A stretch of 64,000 nucleotides of DNA from Stigmatella aurantiaca (GTDB lineage Bacteria; Myxococcota; Myxococcia; Myxococcales; Myxococcaceae): assembly GCF_900109545.1 (NCBI RefSeq), contig NZ_FOAP01000022.1, forward strand, positions 90,748 through 154,747. The letters are read 5' to 3'. The notes under the pieces were generated by a model. That model ran no database searches. It was not told the origin of the DNA and saw only the letters and a program-made list of their open reading frames with translations. Each line of letters begins with the position of its first letter. The stretch's first letter is position 1. Made by a program: the position numbers and the translations under genes. Positions 42,425 through 50,613 of the stretch are shown here, one piece after another.

Positions 42425-44290
42425 CTACTTCTGCGGCGCGACGCCCTGAGTGCACTGGCGCAGGAGCTGCTCGGCGCCAAGCCGGTTGATGAGGTTGGAG
42501 AGGCTCTCCAAGGAGGCCTTGTCCACCTGCTCGTCGGCCTTCGGCACATCCAGCACGAGCCGCCGCTCCCGGGGCGCCACGCCCCCCTCCACCACCGGGA
42601 AGTCCAGGCGGGCCAAGAGCTCGCAGGGCTCCGTCACGAGTCCCCCTGAAGGCGGCTTCACCGTCTGCGTGGAGCGCAGGGACAGCGTGTACTGCTGCGT
42701 CACCTCGTCCCGGCTGACGCGGGCCTCCACGGGCACGTCGCGCCCGCCGGGGCACTTCAGCACCTCGGCCTGCACGGCCATCTCCCGCTGCCGGTCGATG
42801 GGGTTGCCCACGTCGTTGAGATCAAACGGCACCTCCCACTTCCAGCGCACCAGCGCCCCCGAGGGCTCTGGCGTGGGCACGAGCGAGGCGAACCGGGGCG
42901 TCCACTGGGGGTTGGGGTTCGACTGGAACTGGAGGTTCTCCGGGGTGAAGGACAGCGCCACGCGCTCCCCGCCCACCGTGATGGCCAAATCACTCGTGAG
43001 GGTGTAGCGGATGGCGGGCGGGCCGGAGACGACGATGAAGCTGTTCTTCGGCATGCCCCGGACGACGAAGGTGCACTGCGGCACGCCCTGGGTGGTGTTC
43101 ACCGACGGCAGCCCGAGCACCGAGGGCAGGCCCTCGTAGAGCGCCGGGGTAACGCCGCTCACCTCCCAGCGCGCCAGACACATCGTGGAGGGAATCCCCG
43201 CCAGGGTGAAGCGGTGCTCGTGCACCTTGCCGCTGGTGAGCCGCTCGGGCGGCTCCAGTCCCGTGGGCGTGTAGAGGGTGCGGAACGCCGCCTGGATGGC
43301 CTTGGGGTCCTCCAGGGGCCGGAACGCGCTCTCATTCAGGGAAGGGATGAGCGTCTTGAAGCTCTCCTCGCTGTACTCGCTGCTGCCCTCGTAGCGCGAG
43401 GCCGAGGAGAGGCGGCCCGAGAGGACGCCCGTGCCCCCGCCCACGCTCGCGTCGATGCTGAGCTTCGTGCCGGTGGTCTGCGCCGCCGCGCCGAGCAGCA
43501 CCGCCCCCTTGAAGGCCTTGAGCACGTAGGCGGGGCCCGAGAGCAGCTCCGGCGAGCGCCGGTAGCGCTCCCACAGGAGCATCCGCGCGTAGACGGAGCG
43601 CGCGCCGCCGCCGTCCAGCATGTCCGCGAAGGGGGACTCGAAGAAGCCGGTGGCGAGGCTCGCGCGGCCCCCCGAGCTGAGCTGGGCATCGAGCGCCGAC
43701 TGCACCGAGGCGAGCGGCAGGGAGATGCCGCCCCCGGAGTTGGCGCTCACGTACGTGGCGCACGACTGCCGGTACAGGATGGCGTCGATGCCGGGCGTGC
43801 TGCGCGGAAGAATGTCGAAGGCCAGCTCCTCGGTGACGACGTCCTGCTCGGTGAGCAGGTGCAGCTCGTTGAGCGCGGGCACGCCGGCGCGGGGCGCGGA
43901 CGCATGGGCGATGTACGCCTGCCGCTCGTCCTCGGTGAACGGGTAGAGGAACAGGAGCGAGGAGTGCCAGGACTGGGTGATGGGAATCACGTCCAGTTCC
44001 TGCTGGGTCATCGCGAAGTTGTTGGGCAGGAAGTTCCGGCCCTCGTAGTCCCCGGGCTTCACCTTCTCACTCGAGGGCACGACGCGGCACTGCTGCACCA
44101 ACGTCTTGAAGCGGTGGTTCAGGTGCTCTCCCATGGACCCCTGCACGTAGGTGACCTTCCGGAAGTGCTTGTCCATGAACCCACAGCCGCTGGCGCACAG
44201 CGCGCCCAGCAGGCCTACAGCCGCGACGTAGCCTCTCAAGGGGACCTCCGATCGAGATGTTGCTCGCATCTCACTGAAACACACCCGCAT
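42425..44290 (-). CDS. Large predicted lipoprotein of unknown function
   Basis: I do not recognise this 621-residue protein. It has a signal peptide and lipobox near residue 30 (VGLLGALCASGCG), so it should be membrane anchored. The remainder is mostly beta/alpha without obvious catalytic motifs. Possible landmarks are GYVAAVGLL at the start, TQQELDVIPITQSWHSSLL, YVSANSGGGISLPLASVQ and a Cys pair near the C-terminus. The start at ATG 44290 with GGGAGAAACG upstream is clear; longer in-frame options lack a signal peptide at the right place. It is divergent from the membrane protein gene to the right. It may be a clade-specific myxobacterial envelope protein. Confidence 0.72.
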   Translation of the reverse strand: MRVCFSEMRATSRSEVPLRGYVAAVGLLGALCASGCGFMDKHFRKVTYVQGSMGEHLNHRFKTLVQQCRVVPSSEKVKPGDYEGRNFLPNNFAMTQQELDVIPITQSWHSSLLFLYPFTEDERQAYIAHASAPRAGVPALNELHLLTEQDVVTEELAFDILPRSTPGIDAILYRQSCATYVSANSGGGISLPLASVQSALDAQLSSGGRASLATGFFESPFADMLDGGGARSVYARMLLWERYRRSPELLSGPAYVLKAFKGAVLLGAAAQTTGTKLSIDASVGGGTGVLSGRLSSASRYEGSSEYSEESFKTLIPSLNESAFRPLEDPKAIQAAFRTLYTPTGLEPPERLTSGKVHEHRFTLAGIPSTMCLARWEVSGVTPALYEGLPSVLGLPSVNTTQGVPQCTFVVRGMPKNSFIVVSGPPAIRYTLTSDLAITVGGERVALSFTPENLQFQSNPNPQWTPRFASLVPTPEPSGALVRWKWEVPFDLNDVGNPIDRQREMAVQAEVLKCPGGRDVPVEARVSRDEVTQQYTLSLRSTQTVKPPSGGLVTEPCELLARLDFPVVEGGVAPRERRLVLDVPKADEQVDKASLESLSNLINRLGAEQLLRQCTQGVAPQK

Positions 44291-44367
44291 CGTTTCTCCC
44301 AAGGCTGACACTCCTGGGGCGCCCGCTGCTGGGTTGTGCCTTGGACGTTCCCACATACACTGCCGCC

Positions 44368-44931
44368 GTGCAGACCCCCGGCCATGCGGTCCTCAACCTC
44401 GCGCTCCTGAGCGGCGGGGCCTCCTCCGCGCTCGTGCTGCCCATCGTCGCGGGCGCCGTGGCGCCGGACGTGCCCATCGTGGTGCTCTACCTGCGCGAGA
44501 AGTACCTCCGGGGCCTGCCCGATGAGCGCATCTGGAGCGAGAGCTACCAGCGCCCCTTCTGGCTCAACCTGATCCACGGGGCCCACTCCATCCCGCTGAC
44601 GCTCCTGGGCGCGCTCGTCTTCTGGGCCCTGGGGCTCCCCGCCCTCGCCGCCTTCTTCGCCAGCGCGCTGCTGCACGCGCTGGGCGACTTGCCCGTCCAC
44701 GCCCAGGATGCGCACCGCCACTTCCTGCCGTTCAGCCACTACCGCTTCATCAGCCCGCTGTCCTACTGGGACGTGCGCCACCACGCCCGCATCGTGGCCC
44801 TCGTCGAGGCGCTCCTGGTCATCGGGGCCGCGGGGGTGCTGGGGTCCGGAGCCTCGGCGGTAGGCCGGACGGTGCTCGCCGCCGTGGCGGCATGGTACCT
44901 GGTCAATTACTGGAAGAACTTCCTGAGATGA
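44368..44931 (+). CDS. Membrane protein resembling YdjM-type (DUF457/DUF4184) hydrolases
   Basis: A 187-residue protein with about four hydrophobic segments. TPGHAVLNLALL at the start and HALGDLPVHAQDAHRHFLPF in the middle resemble the membrane-bound YdjM family often called metal-dependent hydrolases. The His/Asp residues of the second motif (HALGDLP, HAQDAHRH) are candidate metal ligands. No reaction is established for the family. The start is uncertain: GTG 44368 (chosen) or TTG 44341. Its stop overlaps the start of the sulfatase-like gene (ATGA), so the two are coupled. Confidence 0.72.
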   Translation: MQTPGHAVLNLALLSGGASSALVLPIVAGAVAPDVPIVVLYLREKYLRGLPDERIWSESYQRPFWLNLIHGAHSIPLTLLGALVFWALGLPALAAFFASALLHALGDLPVHAQDAHRHFLPFSHYRFISPLSYWDVRHHARIVALVEALLVIGAAGVLGSGASAVGRTVLAAVAAWYLVNYWKNFLR

Positions 44932-46790
44932 CACCGCTGCTGGCCACCTTCGCGGGACGCTGGGTGGAGCTGGCCTCGGCGGCCGCCGCCCTGGCCGTGC
45001 TGGTGAAGGCGGTGAAGTACCGTGACTTCACCGGCAGCGCCGCGCTGGGACGCGATGACCTGGGGTGGGTGGCACTGCTGGGCTTGGGGCTCTCGGGTCT
45101 GGCCCTGCTCGGCCCGGTGGGGTGCGTGCTCGGGGTCCTGGCCGGAACGCTGTTGCTCTCCGCGCTCTGGCTGGATGCCGTGCTCTTTCGCATCTTCACC
45201 ATCGAGCTGGGGCCGGGTGGGGTCGGCAGCGTCATCCTCTCGGTGCTCTACCGGGAGCTGGCCGAGCTGGCCTTCGCCCGCCGGTTCTTCTCCGCGCACC
45301 GGCTCTTCGCCGTGCTGCCCTTGGCCGCGCTGGTGCTCCAGGGGGCGGTGCTGTTCACGTCCCCCGGTGCCCTCCGGCTGGCCGCCGTGGCCTTGCCCAC
45401 CGCCTGGCTGCTGCTGTGCGCCACCTTCAGCGTGCCCCCGAGGGCGCGCCGGCAGATCTTCGCCGCCTGTGCCGTCCTCGGGGCCTCCGCCGGGGTGGAA
45501 TGGCTCCTCCCCCACGCCGCCTGGGCGCTGGCCGCCGTGCCGCTGGGCATGATGGGCTGGGCGTGGCTTCCGCCGTCGCGCCGCGCCGCCCCGGATGCCC
45601 TCCGCCACTTCGTCATCGAGCGGGCCTGGCCCGATCCCCCGGACTTCCAGCCCCGGCCGGAGCATGCGCCGCTCCTGGCCCAGCCCCCTCGCGCCCCCCG
45701 CGCGAGCGAGGGGCACGGCCTGCTCCGGGGGTGTGACGTGGTGCTCTTCACCTTCGAGTCCGTGGGCCGGGCGCACCTCTCCGCCCTCACGCCGGGAGGG
45801 GCACCGGCGGCCTTCTTCGAGCGGCTGCTGCCGGGAGCGCTCCGCTCCCGCCACCACGCGTGCGTGTCTCCCACCACCAACAACGCCCACGCCGCGCTCT
45901 ACACCAGCGGGTACGGCGCCGGGGCCTCGGCCTGCCTGGACGCCCTGCGGAAGGCGGGGTACCGCACGGCCTACCTCTCCACGGCCCACACGGGGGACTA
46001 CGGCCTGCGGCCCATCCTGGACGCGGCGGGCTTCGAGCACGTCATCGACCGTGACGCGCTGGCCCCGCCGGGAGGCCCCCCGCCGCCGGATCAGCTCCTG
46101 CTCTCGGCGGGGATGGACCGTCTGCAAGAAGCGCTGCGCGGCCACCGGCCCTTCTTCCTCCACGTGCATGCCACCCATACCCATGTGCCCTACCGGGTGG
46201 CCGAGCCCGAACGCTTCCACCGCTTCGACATGAGCGAGGACCGGGGCCGGTTCTTCAACGGCATCGAGGAGAGCGATTGGCTCTTCGGCGCCCTGCTGGA
46301 GGAGCTGCGGCGGCGAGGGCTCACCGAGGACCCCTTGGTGGTGATCAGCAGTGACCATGGGCAGGCCTTCGGGGGCCTGGGCTACCAGTCCCATGGCAGC
46401 GCGGTGACGCGGGAGGAGCTGGACGTCCCCTTGCTGTTCCACCACGGGCGGCTGCCCGCGCGAGAGGCCGCCTTCTCCTCGCACTTCGACGTGCTCCCCA
46501 CCGTGTTGGATTTGGTGGGGGTTCAAACCGAAACGCCCCTCTTCGGGGGCTCTCTGATGTTGGAGGACAAACGGCCTGAGCTGTTGGTGTGGGCGGGGCA
46601 CCCATCGCGCCGGACCACGTCCCACGCGGGCTTGCTGCTGGCGGAAGAGAAGTGGATGGTGGACCTGGCGCTGGACCGCTGCCTGCGCATGGACTGGCGG
46701 GACGAGCACGTGGAAGAGCTGAGCGGCGCCGAGAAGGACTACGTGCAGGCCCTGGTCTTCCGGCTGATGCGCTTGCGAGGTGTCACGTGA
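44928..46790 (+). CDS. Membrane sulfatase/alkaline-phosphatase-superfamily enzyme (LtaS/EptA-like)
   Basis: A 620-residue protein. Residues 1-215 contain about six hydrophobic segments. The rest is a sulfatase-fold domain: VVLFTFESVGRAHLSAL with the first metal Glu, CVSPTTNNAHAALYTSGYG with a candidate Thr nucleophile, HVHATHTHVPYR, and VISSDHGQAFGG with the Asp-His metal pair. Lipoteichoic acid synthases and phosphoethanolamine transferases share this plan and transfer phospho-groups to surface lipids or sugars. The exact donor and acceptor are unknown. It overlaps by four bases both the upstream membrane protein gene and the downstream ATP-grasp gene, implying one transcript and a joint role. 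Confidence 0.83.
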   Translation: MTPLLATFAGRWVELASAAAALAVLVKAVKYRDFTGSAALGRDDLGWVALLGLGLSGLALLGPVGCVLGVLAGTLLLSALWLDAVLFRIFTIELGPGGVGSVILSVLYRELAELAFARRFFSAHRLFAVLPLAALVLQGAVLFTSPGALRLAAVALPTAWLLLCATFSVPPRARRQIFAACAVLGASAGVEWLLPHAAWALAAVPLGMMGWAWLPPSRRAAPDALRHFVIERAWPDPPDFQPRPEHAPLLAQPPRAPRASEGHGLLRGCDVVLFTFESVGRAHLSALTPGGAPAAFFERLLPGALRSRHHACVSPTTNNAHAALYTSGYGAGASACLDALRKAGYRTAYLSTAHTGDYGLRPILDAAGFEHVIDRDALAPPGGPPPPDQLLLSAGMDRLQEALRGHRPFFLHVHATHTHVPYRVAEPERFHRFDMSEDRGRFFNGIEESDWLFGALLEELRRRGLTEDPLVVISSDHGQAFGGLGYQSHGSAVTREELDVPLLFHHGRLPAREAAFSSHFDVLPTVLDLVGVQTETPLFGGSLMLEDKRPELLVWAGHPSRRTTSHAGLLLAEEKWMVDLALDRCLRMDWRDEHVEELSGAEKDYVQALVFRLMRLRGVT

Positions 46791-48082
46791 CCGCTGTCTC
46801 CCCGCTGTCTCCCGCGAGGCCCCGGGTGCTCGTGCTCTGCCCAGGGCCGTGGGACAAGCAAGCCCTGGGGGCCCGCTTCGACGCCCGCTACGAGCTGCTC
46901 TACGCCGGCGAGGAACTCATTGAGACGCCCTCGCTGTGGGACGGCGTGCGCTTCAACGTCTTCCGCTGGGTGGATCAGACGGTGAAGACCTGGAGGGGCC
47001 AGGGGCTGGCGGGGGTGGTGGGAACCGGGGACTACCCGGGCTGCATGCTGGCGTCGCTGGTGGGGGAGCAGCTGGGGCTGCCGGTGCCGCCCCCGGCGGC
47101 CGTGGTGCAGCTGAGCCACAAGTACTACAGCCGCCGCATCCAGCAGAAGCTGGTGCCGGAGGCCACGCCCGGCTTCGAGCCGTTGGATCCGTTCGGAGGC
47201 CCGCCGAAGCTCCAGCGGCTCGGGTATCCGCTGTTCATCAAACCCGTGAAGGGCACCATGTCCATCCGGGCCCAGCGGGTGCACAACGCGGGAGAGTTCC
47301 GCCAGGCGGTGCACTTCTCGTGGCGCGAGCGGATGACGAAGCACCTGCTGCTGCGCCCCTTCCAGCACCTGCTGGAGCGATACACGGATGGCAAGGTCCC
47401 CGCCTGGCACTTCATCGGCGAGACGCTGCTGGAGGGCACGCAGGTGACGGTGGACGGCTTCGTCGAGCGGGGCCGGGCGGTGGTGATGGGCATCGTGGAC
47501 TCGGTGATGTACCCGGGGACCATCAGCTTCCAGCGCTTCGAGTCCCCCTCGGGGCTGCCGGGCCCGGTGCAGGAGCACATGCGCCAGGTGGCGGTGCGCC
47601 TGATGGAGGGCAGCGGCTTCAACCACGCGTGCTTCAACATCGAGATGTTCTACGACCCGGCGCAGGACCGGGTGTCCGTCATCGAGGTGAACCCGCGGAT
47701 GTCCTACCAGTTCGCGGACCTCTACGAGCGCCTGGCAGGAATGAACACCTACGAGGCACAGCTCGCACTGGCGGTGGGGCAGCCCGTGCCGTGGCGCGCG
47801 GCCTCCGGCCAGGCGGGGGCGGCGGCGAGCTTCGTCCTCCGGCGCTTCAGCGATGCGCGCGTGGATCAGGTGCCCTCGGCGGAGGAGATCGCCCAGGTGA
47901 AGGAGCGCTTTCCCGGCACCATCATCCAGGTGCTATGCGCCCCGGGGGAGCGGCTCTCGGACCACGACCAGGACGTGGGCAGCTACCGCTACGGCATCAT
48001 CAACCTGGGAGCGCCCAGCCGCGACGAGCTCTTCGAGCGCTACCAGCAGGTGGAGCGGATGCTCACCTTCCGCTTCAGCTGA
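46787..48082 (+). CDS. ATP-grasp carboxylate-amine ligase
   Basis: A 431-residue ATP-grasp enzyme. An N-terminal Rossmann-like part (RPRVLVLCPGPWDKQAL, VVGTGDYPGCMLASL) precedes the ATP-binding lid (GYPLFIKPVKGTMSIRAQ) and the catalytic region LLEGTQVTVDGFVERGRAVV with FNIEMFYDP and VIEVNPRMSYQFADLY, which carry the metal ligands. Such enzymes join a carboxylate to an amine or thiol via acyl phosphate. No peptide-precursor gene is nearby, so the substrate is unknown. The start is GTG 46787, overlapping the sulfatase stop (GTGA). The last 16 codons and stop are duplicated 1581 bases further on, beyond the radical SAM gene. Confidence 0.85.
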   Translation: MTAVSPLSPARPRVLVLCPGPWDKQALGARFDARYELLYAGEELIETPSLWDGVRFNVFRWVDQTVKTWRGQGLAGVVGTGDYPGCMLASLVGEQLGLPVPPPAAVVQLSHKYYSRRIQQKLVPEATPGFEPLDPFGGPPKLQRLGYPLFIKPVKGTMSIRAQRVHNAGEFRQAVHFSWRERMTKHLLLRPFQHLLERYTDGKVPAWHFIGETLLEGTQVTVDGFVERGRAVVMGIVDSVMYPGTISFQRFESPSGLPGPVQEHMRQVAVRLMEGSGFNHACFNIEMFYDPAQDRVSVIEVNPRMSYQFADLYERLAGMNTYEAQLALAVGQPVPWRAASGQAGAAASFVLRRFSDARVDQVPSAEEIAQVKERFPGTIIQVLCAPGERLSDHDQDVGSYRYGIINLGAPSRDELFERYQQVERMLTFRFS

Positions 48083-48084
48083 AG
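48034..48084 (+). repeat. 51-bp direct repeat, left copy (3' end of the ATP-grasp gene)
   Basis: Matches 49615-49665 at 50 of 51 positions. It spans the last codons and stop of the ATP-grasp gene (encoding ERYQQVERMLTFRFS). The single difference, C against A at base seven, is synonymous (CGC to CGA, both Arg). Sequence identity stops abruptly at both ends. Confidence 0.95.
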
Positions 48085-49614
48085 AGACTATGTCAGTAGC
48101 GCACTCACTGGTGGATGAGGCCGCTGGTGCACTGAATTTTTCAGTTCCACACTCGTCGGAAGCGGCTGGAAGTTGTCGGCACCATTGAGCGTTTCGAGCA
48201 AACCGGGGGGCACATGTCCGCGCATGTCGTCGAGGTCATTCCTGTTTCTCCTTGGTCTCGGCGAGTCATCTTGGTGTCTATCGATTGGACCCGAGAAAAG
48301 GACCCTCGCCTTCCGCTAGGGCACGCCTCCATCGTTGCGGCACTGCTGAAGGCGAAAGTGGATGTGCGAGCGTTCTCTTTAGCCATCAACCTCGCCGGTT
48401 TCAACGAAGCGCACATCCTGCGGAACATCCTCGACAGTGCCCAGGGGCGCCAGCCAGAGCAGGTGGACGTGGGCCTTGGCGTCTACGTGTGGAACGACCC
48501 TGTGGTGAAGAGGCTTTTGGTGGCGCTCCGACGGAACGGCTTCCGGGGGCGCATCATCCTCGGAGGGCCACAGATTTCTTACGCAGGAGCGGGCCTTGAG
48601 CAGCTCTATCCCGAGGCGGATGCCTTCGTCCGGGGGTATGGCGAGGAGGCCATGGTGGCACTCGCATCCTCGGCCGAGCGCATTCGGTTCATGGGAGTCC
48701 ACTGGGCAGAGCAGGTGGACTCCGGTCTCCAGGCCCAAGCACAGCTGGAAACGCTAGCCTCGCCCTTCCTCAGCAACGTGATCAATCTTTCCGGGGAGCA
48801 ACGGTTCATCCGGTGGGAGACGCAGCGCGGATGTCCCTTCCGCTGCTCGTTCTGCCAGCATCGGGAAGCGGGCAGCCGGCTGCGGCGCCGGGACATTCCC
48901 CTGGCGCGGCTGGAGCGTGAGATAGAACTGTTTGTGCGCTCGGGGGTGAGCGATATCGCCGTGTTGGATCCGCTCTTCAACCTGGGGGATCACTCTCTGG
49001 CGGTGCTGAAGACCTTTAGGAGGCTCGGTTACGGTGGGCGGTTGTCGGTGCAGTGCCACTTCTCGACGCTGGATGACGAGTTCCTCGACGCTTGCGCAGG
49101 GCTCGACATGCGGCTCGAATTTGGTCTTCAGACCATCCACGAGCGGGAGGCTCGGGCGGTGGAGCGGGTGAATCACCTAGAGAAGGTGATGGAAGGCATC
49201 CACAAGCTCCATGAGCGCGGCATCACCTTCGAGGTCTCCATCATCTTCGGTCTCCCCGAGCAGACGTTGGATTCCTTCCGGAGGACTGTCGACTTCTGCC
49301 TGCGGCAGCGGGTGCCGGTACTCAAGGCGTTTCCTCTCATGTTGTTGCGAGGGACCGCTCTGGAGCGAGAGCGGACACGGTGGGGACTTGAAGAGAGCAG
49401 TGAGCCCATCCCCAGCGTCATCCGCAGCCACACCTTTGACGAGCAGGAGTGGCGACGGATGGAGGAGCTCGCGGCAGCACTTCGCCGGACAGAGGGTAAG
49501 CATCCTGCTTGTGTCGAAGCTTTGGAGGCGTCGATGGTCTCCTCCCCGGACACTGCTGGCTGGTGGTCGCCTGCTGCGTAGGCGCGAGGCCCCCTGACAG
49601 GTGAGCCTCCAAAC
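48085..49614 (+). other. Probable inserted cassette carrying the radical SAM gene
   Basis: A 1530-base segment bracketed by the 51-bp direct repeats. Its codon use and its 129-base leader are less G+C-rich than the surroundings. The leader contains the palindrome ACTGAATTTTTCAGT (48131-48145). Only one gene fits inside. No integrase or transposase is present, so it is a passenger cassette, the remnant of a larger element, or a recombination product. The repeat arrangement leaves the ATP-grasp gene intact, as attachment sites of elements that integrate in gene 3' ends do. Confidence 0.75.
48214..49581 (+). CDS. B12-binding-domain radical SAM protein
   Basis: A 455-residue radical SAM enzyme. 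Residues 15-160 form a Rossmann-like cobalamin-binding-type domain (VSIDWTREKDPRLPLGHASI, IILGGPQISYAG), but the DxHxxG cobalamin motif is not evident. The iron-sulfur motif is CPFRCSFCQ near residue 207, followed by a TIM-barrel core (DIAVLDPLFNLGD, LEFGLQTIHEREA, EVSIIFGLPEQTLDSF). It would use S-adenosylmethionine to generate a radical for methylation or rearrangement; the substrate is unknown. The position directly behind the ATP-grasp ligase invites a joint pathway, but the gene lies in a foreign-looking insert, so the link may be accidental. Confidence 0.85.
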   Translation: MSAHVVEVIPVSPWSRRVILVSIDWTREKDPRLPLGHASIVAALLKAKVDVRAFSLAINLAGFNEAHILRNILDSAQGRQPEQVDVGLGVYVWNDPVVKRLLVALRRNGFRGRIILGGPQISYAGAGLEQLYPEADAFVRGYGEEAMVALASSAERIRFMGVHWAEQVDSGLQAQAQLETLASPFLSNVINLSGEQRFIRWETQRGCPFRCSFCQHREAGSRLRRRDIPLARLEREIELFVRSGVSDIAVLDPLFNLGDHSLAVLKTFRRLGYGGRLSVQCHFSTLDDEFLDACAGLDMRLEFGLQTIHEREARAVERVNHLEKVMEGIHKLHERGITFEVSIIFGLPEQTLDSFRRTVDFCLRQRVPVLKAFPLMLLRGTALERERTRWGLEESSEPIPSVIRSHTFDEQEWRRMEELAAALRRTEGKHPACVEALEASMVSSPDTAGWWSPAA

Positions 49615-49665
49615 CGAGCGATACCAGCAGGTGGAGCGGATGCTCACCTTCCGCTTCAGCTGAAG
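49615..49665 (+). repeat. 51-bp direct repeat, right copy
   Basis: Second copy of the ATP-grasp gene 3' end (see 48034-48084), here following the radical SAM gene and standing 9 bases before the stop of the convergent quinone reductase gene. It still reads as the same 15 codons and stop, but there is no gene in front of it. Confidence 0.95.
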
Positions 49666-49674
49666 CGCTGCGGT

Positions 49675-50586
49675 CTACGGCACGAGCACCACGCGCCCTC
49701 GCACCGCCCGCTCCTCGATGAGCGCATGGGCGCGCGCCGCCTCGGCGAGCGGGAGCACCCGCGTGGGCGGCGGAGGGAGCCGCAGGCGGATCAGCTCCTG
49801 CGTGGCCCTGCGCAGCACGGTCCCATCGAGCGTCTCGGTCGAGTAGCCGGTGAGCGCGCGCCCATCGAGCAGGCGCCAGACGTCGAAGGCCACGTCGCCC
49901 CCGGCCGCCGCGCCGACGATGCAGTAGCGGCCTTCCGGGCGCAGCGCGGAGACAAGCGTGGGAAAGAGCGGCCCCGCGACGCTGTCCAGCACCGCGTCAG
50001 CGCTCCCGGGCTGCGGCGCCGGTGAACCACGCTCCAAGGCGATGACCTCCGCGCCCAGCGCGCGGCCAATCCCAGCCGCCACGGCGCCAACGCCGCCCGT
50101 CGCTCCTGAGATGACGAGCGTCTTGCCACTCAGGGGGCCCAGCCTTCGCATGCCCTCAATGGCCGTCACACCGGCAAGCCCGATGGCGGCGAACTCCACG
50201 GCGTCCAGACCGGCCGGCAACGGCGCGAGCACGCTGGAGGGGACGGTAAAGAACTCGGCGTAGCCGCCATCACGCTCGGCCCGCACGCCGCCGAAGCCCT
50301 GCATCGCCGTCCAGGCGCGATCCCCCACGGCGAACTCGCTCACGCCATCCGCCACCTCGACCACTTCGCCCACGGCCTCCAGCCCCGGCACGTAGGGAAA
50401 GCGCGGCTCCCTCAGGATGGGCCAGTGGCCGGCACGGATCTGAAGATCCGAGTGGTTGACGGCCGAGGCGAGCGTGCGCAGCCGCACCTCGCCGTGGACG
50501 AGCGGCGCAAGAAGGAGCTCCTCGATCCCGAGGACTTCCGGCGGACCGTTCTGCCGCATCACGACCGCACGCGATTTCGTGGCCAT
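49675..50586 (-). CDS. Zinc-independent quinone oxidoreductase-type reductase (MDR family)
   Basis: A 303-residue medium-chain reductase of the quinone oxidoreductase branch. It has the N-terminal catalytic-like fold (VNHSDLQIRAGHW, FPYVPGLEAVGEVVEVADG) without the catalytic-zinc Cys pair or the four-Cys zinc loop, and the nucleotide-binding turn ISGATGGVGAVAAGI. It probably reduces quinones or enones with NADPH. The ATG at 50586 follows a GAGAGG site; an in-frame TTG three codons upstream is less likely. Substrate unknown. It ends nine bases from the right 51-bp repeat, on the opposite strand. Confidence 0.87.
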   Translation of the reverse strand: MATKSRAVVMRQNGPPEVLGIEELLLAPLVHGEVRLRTLASAVNHSDLQIRAGHWPILREPRFPYVPGLEAVGEVVEVADGVSEFAVGDRAWTAMQGFGGVRAERDGGYAEFFTVPSSVLAPLPAGLDAVEFAAIGLAGVTAIEGMRRLGPLSGKTLVISGATGGVGAVAAGIGRALGAEVIALERGSPAPQPGSADAVLDSVAGPLFPTLVSALRPEGRYCIVGAAAGGDVAFDVWRLLDGRALTGYSTETLDGTVLRRATQELIRLRLPPPPTRVLPLAEAARAHALIEERAVRGRVVLVP

Positions 50587-50613
50587 GGGGCTCAACCTCT
50601 CCCAGGGGGTAGC

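Noticed and set aside
44907..46709. 600-codon minus-strand open frame opposite the sulfatase-like gene
   Set aside because: No motifs; antisense composition; the plus strand has metal-binding motifs and stop-start overlaps with neighbours.
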